From: an uncultured Bacteroidales bacterium
GTDB lineage: Bacteria > Bacteroidota > Bacteroidia > Bacteroidales > F082
NCBI GenBank assembly: GCA_905234765.1
Contig: CAJOIF010000045.1
Location: 1-22,017, forward strand
Reading direction: 5' to 3'
Length of the DNA: 22,017 nt
Shown here: positions 7,049-13,040 of the stretch, in pieces
Layout of the letters: each line of letters opens with the position of its first letter
Position numbering within the stretch: position 1 is the stretch's first letter
The notes under the pieces: model-generated
What the model was told of the DNA's origin: nothing
Database searches by the model: none
The model's input: only the letters and a program-made list of their open reading frames with translations
Made by a program: the position numbers and the translations under genes

Positions 7049-7389
7049 ATGAACGAGCAAGCCTACAGATCGGCACCCATTTTGAAGCTGTTTTTCAAGT
7101 GTACATTGCCTGCGATGGTCGGCATGGGCTTCTCTGCCGTGTACTCCGTCATCGACGGCTAAAACTCACCAAAGGCCGTATCTCGGTCAATCAGATGCTG
7201 ACCATCATCGCCAACGGCTCATCGGAGTTTTTTGTGAGTATGGCTGGTTCCTTGTTTGCCATCATCATCAACATCATGCTGCTGAAGCTGGGCGGTTCCA
7301 CGGCGGTTGTGGCGGTGGTGATTGCAAAAAAAGGCATTGAAACCAATCGAAGCCTAGCGGCAAAAACTAATAACAGCGAAGCAAAATAA
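7049..7389 (+). pseudogene. MATE-family efflux transporter, fragments joined by deletions
   Basis: The sequence opens three bases after the membrane-fusion remnant with MNEQAYRSAPILKLFFKCTLPAMVGMGFSAVYSVIDG, the typical start and first helix of a MATE transporter. It stops at TAA 7160-7162. In another frame, from about 7159, comes KLTKGRISVNQMLTIIANGSSEFFVSMAGSLFAIIINIMLLKLGGSTAVVAV, which resembles the beginning of the second half of a MATE protein. It is followed by VIAKKGIETN, perhaps the C-terminal end. Most of the twelve helices are missing. The final codons run into the repeat units described at 7364. Confidence 0.6.
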
Positions 7390-7571
7390 ACTAATAAAAA
7401 CAAGCGCGATTAGAAAGACTTTGCAATAAAATGCATAGTGTTTTTTATTTCTTCTTTGGTAATTATTTTGTTGAAATAGATGCAGCGTCAGAAACTAATG
7501 TTAGCAATACAAAATATACTAATGTTAGTAAAGCAAAATAAACTAATAACAGCGGTGCAAAATATACTAAT
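7364..7571. repeat. 24-bp degenerate tandem repeats at the Fic gene start
   Basis: Three consecutive 24-bp units occupy 7492-7515, 7516-7539 and 7540-7563, with a partial fourth running into the Fic ATG at 7572. Each begins (A/T)ACTAAT and ends GCAAAAT or ACAAAAT. Another unit plus a partial one occurs at 7364-7405, 86 bp upstream. The unit at 7516 contains ACTAATGTTAGT, with 5-bp inverted arms. The position directly on the start codon suggests operator sites, possibly for the winged-helix domain of the Fic protein itself. The intervening 7406-7491 shows nothing else recognisable. Confidence 0.75.
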
Positions 7572-9083
7572 ATGGCAACAATACAAGAAAAATTGGCGGA
7601 GTCATTGGCAGTGTTGAAGGCGTATCAGGATGCCCACGGTGACAATCTGGTGATTCAAGGAGCGGACACATTGGGTCGGACACATACAGAGCGATTGGTG
7701 AACAGCGGATATCTTCAGATGGTCATGAAGGGATGGTATATCCCGTCATCGCCAGGGAGCGAGGGCGATTCAACGGTGTGGTATGTGTCGTACTGGCACT
7801 TCATCACTGCATATTTAGACAAGAGATTCAACAGGGCTTGGTGCTTGTCACCGGAGCTGTCACTCTATTTCCACAGCGGGAAGACGGTAATTCCCAAACA
7901 ATTGATTGTGCGCTGCGAGAACGGAACAAACAACATCCTGCAACTGCCCTTCGGGACTTCGCTTGTGGACATCAAGGCCAGCCTGCCGCCAGAGATGATA
8001 CAGGAATCGCGTTATGGTGTGCGGTTGTATCCGATGGAATATGCCTTGTTGATGGTGGGACCGGATTATTATCGGCGTGATGCGTTGGAGGCAAGGACTT
8101 GTCTTGCCAGCTTGCGTGATGTCTCGCCCATCGTCTTGGCGGCCATCGACGGGGGACATACCACCCGGGCAGGTCGCGTGGCAGGTGCGTTGCGCTCCAT
8201 CGGACGCGAGGAGATGGCTGATGAGTTGTTGCGGATGATGCGCCAAGTGGGGCATACTGTGACGGAAGAGAATCCGTTTGAGGAGAATGTGCGGATAGTG
8301 ACATTCGCGGAATCGCCTTACGCCTCGCGTATCCGCTTGATGTGGATGCAGATGCGGAATGTGGTAATAGACACATTGCAAGTCCAGCCGATGCAACAAG
8401 ATGCGGCAACGGTGCTGGCGATGATGGATGCGACGTATGTAAAGGACAGCTATAACTCTTTGTCGATTGAGGGCTATAAGATTACGGAGGGCTTATTAGA
8501 GCGTGTGCAGCGTGGCAATTGGAATCCTGAGAAAGATGAGGAAGACAAGGAACGCAGGAATGCGTTGGCTGCCCGTGGGTATTATCAAGCATACGAATTG
8601 TTGAAGCAAGGCGTGAAAGACTGTTTTTCGGGCAAGGCACCTGCGCAGTTGTATGTGAAAGGGCACCAAGACTGGCACTTCCAGCTGTTTGAGCCGTGCG
8701 TCAGGGCGGGCATCGTGAAGGCAACTGATTTGATTGGATACCGCAGACATCAGGTATATATCCGGAATTCCATGCACACGCCATTGAATCCTGACGCCAT
8801 ATTGGACGCGATGAGTGCCTTGTCGGACTTGATGACCGAGGAGGAAAATGCGCTGGTGCGTGCCATTTTAGGGCATTTCTTCTTTGTCTATATCCACCCA
8901 TACATGGACGGCAACGGTCGCACGGCCCGTTTCGTGATGAACAGCCAATTGGTAACGGCGGGCTACCCCTGGGTAGTGATTCCCGTGGAACGCCGACAGG
9001 AATACATGGCAGCGTTGGAGCAGGCTAGTGTGTATGGGAATATTGAGGGGTTTGTGAGGTTTATTGGGAGGGTGATGGAATAA
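7572..9083 (+). CDS. Fic-domain protein with N-terminal AbiEi-like winged-helix region
   Basis: The protein is 503 residues long. Residues about 1-220 look like an AbiEi-type antitoxin region: a winged helix (DTLGRTHTERLVNSGYLQMVMKGWYIPSS), then SYWHFITAYLDKRFNRAWCLSPELSLYFH. The C-terminal half is a Fic domain with the complete catalytic motif HPYMDGNGRTAR (H442 to R453), the AMP-transferase signature. An inhibitory-helix motif S-x3-E-G (S296, E300, G301, in YNSLSIEGYKI) precedes it, as in self-inhibited class II Fic proteins. The expected activity is AMPylation or another nucleotide transfer to an unknown target. Tandem repeats overlapping the start suggest autoregulation. The gene appears intact. 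A short second copy of its 3' end lies at 10021. Confidence 0.9.
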   Translation: MATIQEKLAESLAVLKAYQDAHGDNLVIQGADTLGRTHTERLVNSGYLQMVMKGWYIPSSPGSEGDSTVWYVSYWHFITAYLDKRFNRAWCLSPELSLYFHSGKTVIPKQLIVRCENGTNNILQLPFGTSLVDIKASLPPEMIQESRYGVRLYPMEYALLMVGPDYYRRDALEARTCLASLRDVSPIVLAAIDGGHTTRAGRVAGALRSIGREEMADELLRMMRQVGHTVTEENPFEENVRIVTFAESPYASRIRLMWMQMRNVVIDTLQVQPMQQDAATVLAMMDATYVKDSYNSLSIEGYKITEGLLERVQRGNWNPEKDEEDKERRNALAARGYYQAYELLKQGVKDCFSGKAPAQLYVKGHQDWHFQLFEPCVRAGIVKATDLIGYRRHQVYIRNSMHTPLNPDAILDAMSALSDLMTEEENALVRAILGHFFFVYIHPYMDGNGRTARFVMNSQLVTAGYPWVVIPVERRQEYMAALEQASVYGNIEGFVRFIGRVME

Positions 9084-9108
9084 ATACGTTTTGTTATCGG
9101 CAAAAAAG

Positions 9109-9139
9109 TTTGAATTTGCCGAAAGTTTTTGTAGATTTG
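9109..9139 (+). promoter_or_regulatory. Bacteroidetes promoter (-33 and -7) for DinD-like gene
   Basis: TTTG at 9109-9112 and TAGATTTG at 9132-9139 are separated by 19 bp, a full match to the Bacteroidetes consensus TTTG-N19-21-TAnnTTTG. The leader to ATG 9165 is about 18 nt. Confidence 0.8.
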
Positions 9140-9164
9140 CATCGTTAAAACCAACAGGAACACC

Positions 9165-10016
9165 ATGAGCAATGAGTCTATAATTCAAGTGTTTGAGGGT
9201 ATCAATGTCCGCATTGTCTGGAACGAGGAAGAACAGGAATACTATTTCTCGATATCGGATATTGTGCAAGTCCTGACGGGGACAGTCAATCCCCGAGATT
9301 ACATAAAGAAAATGCTTAAACGCGACCCGGAATTAAAATCCAAGTGGGGGACAATTTGTCCCCCTGTTCGAATGTTGGCCCCCGACGGAAAATACCGCAT
9401 GACTCAAGCCGCCACATTGGAAGGTGTTTTCCGTGTCATACAATCCATCCCTTCCAAAAAGGCTGAGCCTTTGAAACAATGGCTTGCCGAGATAGGAAAG
9501 CAACGCATCGACCAGATGATTGATCCTGAGTTGACTTTCCAAATGGCCGTTGAGGACTACCGCCGACAAGGTTATTCCGACAAATGGATTGAAAACCGCA
9601 TGAAGTCCATCCGTACGCGCAACGAACTCACCAACGAATGGAAACGCTCGGGCGTGACCGAGCAAAAAGACTATGCCATGCTGACCAACATCCTCACCAA
9701 GGCTTGGAGCGGCATGACCACTGGGCAGTACAAAACTTATAAAGGCTTGACCAAGGAAAACCTTCGCGACAACATGACCACTTTGGAACTGGCCTTGAAT
9801 ACGCTTGCCGAAGCTGCCACCACCGAGATTTCACGCCACCGCAATCCCAAGACGATGGCCGAAAACAAGCAAGTCGCACAAAGCGGTGGCAACGCTGCCA
9901 AACTTGCACGAAAAGACATTGAAAGACAAATCGGACATAGTGTTATCTCCCCCGAAAAGGCTTCCGACTATCTTCTCCCTGCCGATGATGCTGAAGTGAA
10001 GGAAATAGAGGAATAA
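9165..10016 (+). CDS. DinD-like / Bro-N domain protein
   Basis: This 283-residue protein begins with a Bro-N-like domain (residues about 5-110). It contains IQVFEGINVRIVWNEEEQEYYFSISDIVQVLTG, then the acidic/loop region KSKWGTICPPVRMLAPDGKYRMTQAATLEGVFRVIQSIPS, typical of phage antirepressor-type N-termini. The C-terminal half (IENRMKSIRTRNELTNEWKRSGV to QKDYAMLTNILTKAWSGMTTGQYKTYKGL) resembles DNA-damage-inducible protein D. A basic C-terminal tail (ARKDIERQIGHSVISPEKASDYL) follows. E. coli DinD is of similar length and was reported to inhibit RecA filaments; whether that applies here is unknown. It has its own clear promoter and is bracketed by direct repeats derived from the Fic 3' end. 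Confidence 0.78.
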   Translation: MSNESIIQVFEGINVRIVWNEEEQEYYFSISDIVQVLTGTVNPRDYIKKMLKRDPELKSKWGTICPPVRMLAPDGKYRMTQAATLEGVFRVIQSIPSKKAEPLKQWLAEIGKQRIDQMIDPELTFQMAVEDYRRQGYSDKWIENRMKSIRTRNELTNEWKRSGVTEQKDYAMLTNILTKAWSGMTTGQYKTYKGLTKENLRDNMTTLELALNTLAEAATTEISRHRNPKTMAENKQVAQSGGNAAKLARKDIERQIGHSVISPEKASDYLLPADDAEVKEIEE

Positions 10017-10020
10017 ATCT

Positions 10021-10060
10021 TATTGAAGGGTTCGTGTGGTTTGTTGGGAGGGAAATGTGA
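10021..10060 (+). pseudogene. Remnant of a second Fic C-terminus (direct repeat flanking DinD)
   Basis: Positions 10021-10052 match 9041-9072 (Fic 3' end) at 28 of 32 bases and read in the corresponding frame IEGFVWFVGREM followed by TGA, against IEGFVRFIGRVME and stop in the intact gene. The copy lies five bases after the DinD stop codon. It is either a leftover of a second Fic gene or an insertion scar. Confidence 0.7.
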
Positions 10061-10100
10061 GGGACCTCTTGAAAAATATAAGCTTAATTAGAAAAAATTG

Positions 10101-10108
10101 TATTTTTG
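10101..10108 (+). promoter_or_regulatory. -7 promoter box for small ORF / SDH protease
   Basis: An exact TATTTTTG lies 36 bp before the ATG at 10144, in AT-rich DNA. No clear -33 box is seen. Confidence 0.6.
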
Positions 10109-10143
10109 CAGCAGAAGTTGAACAAAGAACAAGTATACTTATT

Positions 10144-10329
10144 ATGAATCCAAAGGATAATTCGCAAATCTACAAAGAGGCATACGATAAGATAATGAAG
10201 GATTTTTCCCCTTCTCAATATATCAATACAAAATGGAAGACTCAAAATGGATTCTTCAAACAGTATTCGGTGTATGACGATAATTGTGTGACCGTATCTG
10301 GAACCATTAATTCTATAAAAGCATTATAA
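10144..10329 (+). CDS. Small protein of unknown function (61 residues)
   Basis: The frame from ATG 10144 encodes MNPKDNSQIYKEAYDKIMKDF to VTVSGTINSIKAL. I do not recognise it. It has no membrane segment or signal. The first half is probably helical and charged, the second half more strand-like. I chose ATG 10144 over the longer in-frame start at 10036, because the -7 promoter box at 10101 lies inside that extension and the extension also covers the Fic remnant. Four bases separate its stop from the protease start, so the two are almost certainly co-transcribed and possibly functionally paired. Confidence 0.6.
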   Translation: MNPKDNSQIYKEAYDKIMKDFSPSQYINTKWKTQNGFFKQYSVYDDNCVTVSGTINSIKAL

Positions 10330-10333
10330 TCTT

Positions 10334-11233
10334 ATGTATAGTTGGAATACTTTACTGAATGAATCCCAAAAACAGATAACGCCAGACAATCCCAATGGTG
10401 GTGTAATATATTTGTCAGAGAAAAAAACGGAATATATACAAAGTCTTTCCGAAAAAACAGGAAGGAACACTATTTTATATTTTTCCGCTTTCATGCACAA
10501 ACCAAAAAACCCAGATGTTGAGATCAACGACAAGGATATAAACGCTTTTATGGAAAATGTGCATGGGTTAGATAAAAAAAAAGGATTGGACTTGATTTTG
10601 CACTCTCCCGGTGGAAATCTCGCAGCCACCGAACAAATAATCTATTATTTGAACTCATATTTTGATAATAATATCAGAGCTATTGTACCTCAAATGGCTA
10701 TGTCTGCTGCGTCGTTAATATCAGTAGCTTGCAAGTCAATAATTATGGGAAGACAGTCGTGCATAGGACCTTTCGATCCAATATTAAACGGAGTACAATG
10801 CCAAGCTGTTCTACGAGAATTTAAAAAAGCAATAGAAGATGTAGAAAAACATCCTGCCAGTCTTGGTTTGTGGCAGACAATCATTTCTCAATTAAACCCA
10901 ACATTTATCACGTTGTGTGAGCAAGCCGATAAGTTATCTGAAGAGTTAACTGAAAAAATATTATCTAACAAAGGACTTGATAATAAAGCCAAAAATAATA
11001 TCAAAAAAGTATTTGGCACAAATGAACATAGCAAGACACATAGTCGCCACATTGATAGGACTAGGTGCAGGGAAGCGGGTTTGGTAATTAATGATTTGGA
11101 GACCGATCAGTCAATTCAAGATTTAGTGCTGGGCATTCATCATTGTTGCATGATTCTTGGAGAACAGAGTAATATAGTTAAGATTGTTGAAAACAACGTT
11201 GGAGGTCGTTATCAGTTACATGGAAACAATTAA
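10334..11233 (+). CDS. Clp-fold serine protease, SDH/SppA-like family
   Basis: This 299-residue protein has the hallmarks of the serine-dehydrogenase-proteinase (SDH) branch of the ClpP/crotonase fold. LDLILHSPGGNLAATEQIIYYL (SPGG at 91-94) supplies the oxyanion region. IVPQMAMSAASLISVACKSIIMG carries the probable nucleophile Ser124 in AMSAAS (family AMSAGT). SCIGPFDPIL matches the conserved LGPIDPQ. There is no signal peptide or obvious membrane segment, unlike typical SppA, so a cytoplasmic enzyme is inferred. The N-terminal part (ILYFSAFMHKPKNPDVEINDKDINAFM) fits the family. It lies in an AT-rich cassette between defence genes, preceded by a 61-residue protein. The target is unknown; a role in defence is only suggested by position. 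Confidence 0.8.
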   Translation: MYSWNTLLNESQKQITPDNPNGGVIYLSEKKTEYIQSLSEKTGRNTILYFSAFMHKPKNPDVEINDKDINAFMENVHGLDKKKGLDLILHSPGGNLAATEQIIYYLNSYFDNNIRAIVPQMAMSAASLISVACKSIIMGRQSCIGPFDPILNGVQCQAVLREFKKAIEDVEKHPASLGLWQTIISQLNPTFITLCEQADKLSEELTEKILSNKGLDNKAKNNIKKVFGTNEHSKTHSRHIDRTRCREAGLVINDLETDQSIQDLVLGIHHCCMILGEQSNIVKIVENNVGGRYQLHGNN

Positions 11234-11336
11234 GTATGTACCACTATGGTATTCATATAATAACTATGGGGTGTAAACGTTTTATTGTTGCAAAACACAT
11301 AATAACCTAAATACGAATTATAGATTAGTAAAAGAT

Positions 11337-11621
11337 ATGAATATTTCAGAAGAACAAAAAAACAGAGTATTAGAAAAACTACGTCAATACAAGAACGACC
11401 GTTCTGCATGTGATGTGTGCGGTTCGGATGATTGGTCTGTGATTGATAAAGTTTGGGCGATTATGGAGGCTCCAACCGAAAATAATGAAAATATGGCGGC
11501 GATTCCAGTAATTGCTGTCATGTGTAACAATTGTGGACACATCCATTTTCTCAATTCATTCAAATTTGGCATTAGCCCAAAACCTAAAACGACAGACAAT
11601 AATGCCAAACAAGAGGAATAA
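11337..11621 (+). CDS. Zinc-ribbon protein of unknown function
   Basis: This 94-residue protein carries two CxxC pairs, ACDVCGSDD (C25, C28) and VMCNNCGHIHFLN (C63, C66), separated by 34 residues, the layout of a zinc ribbon that could bind metal and nucleic acid or protein. The short N-terminal helix (EEQKNRVLEKLRQYKND) and acidic tail are otherwise unremarkable. It overlaps the following membrane-protein gene by 20 bp, so the two are probably translated as a pair. A weak -7-like TATTGTTG occurs about 50 bp upstream. It shares the low GC content of the SDH protease gene before it. Confidence 0.7.
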   Translation: MNISEEQKNRVLEKLRQYKNDRSACDVCGSDDWSVIDKVWAIMEAPTENNENMAAIPVIAVMCNNCGHIHFLNSFKFGISPKPKTTDNNAKQEE

Positions 11622-12123
11622 GAAAAAGGAAAAGCACCAGCCTGCCCAAAGCAATCATAATCGCTCCAAGAAAACTATGAATGTTATGAATGCGGACAGC
11701 AGTGACATTACAGTACATTACACCGTTAGATCCCCTAAAGAGGAAAAAGGAATTATTGTTTCAGATTCTGATTGGGACGATATTAAAGCATCATATCAAA
11801 AATTACGAAGCGTAAATAATGCTTATTATACATGGTCAAGTGCATGTTTTTCAACGGCTATAACATTGTTGGTAACATTTATTACCATTGTCTTTGACAA
11901 AAAAGAAGCGATTATAAATTACATACCATGTTATGTTATGTTCATACTTTTTGTCATTTGTATTATTGTTGGGATTATTCTTATAGTCAAAGGAAAAGGA
12001 AAAGAGTCAACTATTGAAAGTGCTGTTGATTCACTTGATACTGTTATCAATAGAATAGAAAGAAAAACTTCAGGTTTGGATAATATCAAGTATTACGGTA
12101 GTCAGGATGGAGATCGGGTATGA
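11602..12123 (+). CDS. Two-helix membrane protein of unknown function
   Basis: From ATG 11602 the gene encodes 173 residues. A very basic N-terminus (MPNKRNKKKEKH) leads to a soluble stretch (residues about 30-75). Two hydrophobic helices follow (about 76-98, ACFSTAITLLVTFITIVF; about 105-129, IPCYVMFILFVICIIVGIIL), then a charged C-terminal tail with a likely coiled or amphipathic helix (STIESAVDSLDTVINRIERK). I chose this start over the longer in-frame one at 11512, which would overlap the zinc-ribbon gene almost completely. I do not recognise a family. The overlap with the zinc-ribbon gene suggests a two-component unit in which the membrane protein could act as an effector; that is inference only. 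Confidence 0.65.
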   Translation: MPNKRNKKKEKHQPAQSNHNRSKKTMNVMNADSSDITVHYTVRSPKEEKGIIVSDSDWDDIKASYQKLRSVNNAYYTWSSACFSTAITLLVTFITIVFDKKEAIINYIPCYVMFILFVICIIVGIILIVKGKGKESTIESAVDSLDTVINRIERKTSGLDNIKYYGSQDGDRV

Positions 12124-12250
12124 AACTACTAGAATGTTTGATTTACAGACTACAAAAAACTAGTATTAAATCTTTATTATCAAAGCAATAGAAACCAACA
12201 GAATAGAATAGAACATAATCACATATTATAAAAGCGTTTTCGCTCTCACT

Positions 12251-12398
12251 TGCTCACTTTAAGTTCCACAAACAAGTACAATCGAGTATAGCGGTAAACG
12301 CCTACGAGTAATCGTGGGCTTTACTTATTGATTGTACGGGTCGTGGAACACCCAAGTGAGCATAAGCAAAGTTCCACGATTTTCTTATGCCCGTACAA
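12251..12398 (+). promoter_or_regulatory. Large structured leader with competing pairings around the methyltransferase start codon
   Basis: Nested complementary arms can fold 12251-12362 into one hairpin: 12251-12259 with 12354-12362 (9 bp), 12263-12269 with 12343-12349 (7 bp), 12276-12283 with 12330-12337 (8 bp), 12294-12298 with 12320-12324 (5 bp) and 12300-12307 with 12312-12319 (8 bp, one GU), closed by a GUAA (GNRA) tetraloop at 12308-12311. In addition, TTGTACGGGTCGTGGAAC (12332-12349) is perfectly complementary to two blocks, GTTCCACGA (12371-12379) and CCCGTACAA (12390-12398), which bracket the ATG at 12387. GCATAAG (12360-12366) can also pair with CTTATGC (12384-12390), covering that ATG. 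The alternatives exclude each other, as in an attenuator, riboswitch or autoregulated leader. The preceding 12124-12250 is AT-rich, with only a small AGCG-TTTT-CGCT hairpin at 12233-12244. Confidence 0.7.
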
Positions 12399-13040
12399 AA
12401 CGAAAACACAAAACAAATCAAAAGCCGCCAAAGGGTGGCTGACCATGGCGAGGTATTCACCAATCCGCGTGAGGTGAACGCCATGCTGGACTTGGTACGC
12501 GACGAGTCGTTTCGGCTCGACAGCCGCTTTCTTGAGCCTGCCTGTGGCGACGGGAATTTCCTCATCGAGATTCTGCGCCGCAAACTTTCCCTATTGCAAG
12601 ACATTAAATCCCAAACGGAATGGGAGTTCAAGAGCCTGATTGCCGTAGGCTCCTGCTATGGCATTGACATCCTGCCCGACAATGCCGAGGCTTGTCGTGA
12701 ACGGTTGTTTGCCGAAATGCTTGACCAAATTGGCAAAAAGGGCTGTACAAACGGTTATGAAGAAAGCCTCAGATATATGCTGCAAAAGAATATCGTCTGC
12801 GGCGACGCACTGACCTATCGCACTGCCGAGGACAAGCCCATCACTTTCTGCGAGTGGACACCCATCGCGGGCAGCATGCAGTTCTCGCGGCGCGACTTCC
12901 AGTTTGATTTCCTCGTCACACAAAGCCACCAATACAGCCTCTTCGACGAACAGGGCGAGGTGCAAAGTTTCGACGAGCCAGTGCGTACCTATCCACCATT
13001 GCATTACACCCAACTTTACCGATATGAAGAACACGTATAG
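12387..13040 (+). CDS. N6-adenine DNA methyltransferase-like subunit, SAM-binding half
   Basis: This 217-residue protein resembles the N-terminal half of a class I adenine methyltransferase. It has the region before motif I (RVADHGEVFTNPREVNAMLDLV), a clean SAM-binding motif I (FLEPACGDGNFLIEIL, residues 49-63), motif II (YGIDILPDNAEACRERL) and motif III-like IVCGDAL. Where the catalytic NPPY is expected, it instead reads FQFDFLVTQSHQYSLFD (from about residue 171), and no NPPY or DPPY occurs anywhere. It is therefore probably not catalytic alone. The next gene, which has NPPY, overlaps it by 17 bp. The start is fixed by an upstream in-frame stop at 12363 and by the conserved segment beginning at residue 14. 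The start lies inside the structured leader. Confidence 0.75.
   Translation: MPVQNENTKQIKSRQRVADHGEVFTNPREVNAMLDLVRDESFRLDSRFLEPACGDGNFLIEILRRKLSLLQDIKSQTEWEFKSLIAVGSCYGIDILPDNAEACRERLFAEMLDQIGKKGCTNGYEESLRYMLQKNIVCGDALTYRTAEDKPITFCEWTPIAGSMQFSRRDFQFDFLVTQSHQYSLFDEQGEVQSFDEPVRTYPPLHYTQLYRYEEHV

Noticed and set aside
7492..7571. CRISPR array
   Set aside because: The 24-bp units are contiguous, degenerate and without unique spacers; no cas genes are nearby.
9333..9665. Minus-strand frame of 110 residues inside the DinD-like gene
   Set aside because: It is a shadow of the plus-strand gene, which has a complete promoter and a recognisable domain order.
10036..10143. N-terminal extension of the 61-residue protein to position 10036
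   Set aside because: The extension covers the Fic remnant and contains the -7 promoter box at 10101, so it would be upstream of the transcript start.
12251..12362. Integron attC site or insertion-sequence end
   Set aside because: The outer arms lack the attC core pattern (RYYYAAC/GTTRRRY), and no integrase or transposase gene is in the window. The pairings around the start codon fit an expression control better.
12251..12362. Rho-independent terminator
   Set aside because: The hairpin is far longer than a terminator, has several internal loops and is not followed by a T-run.
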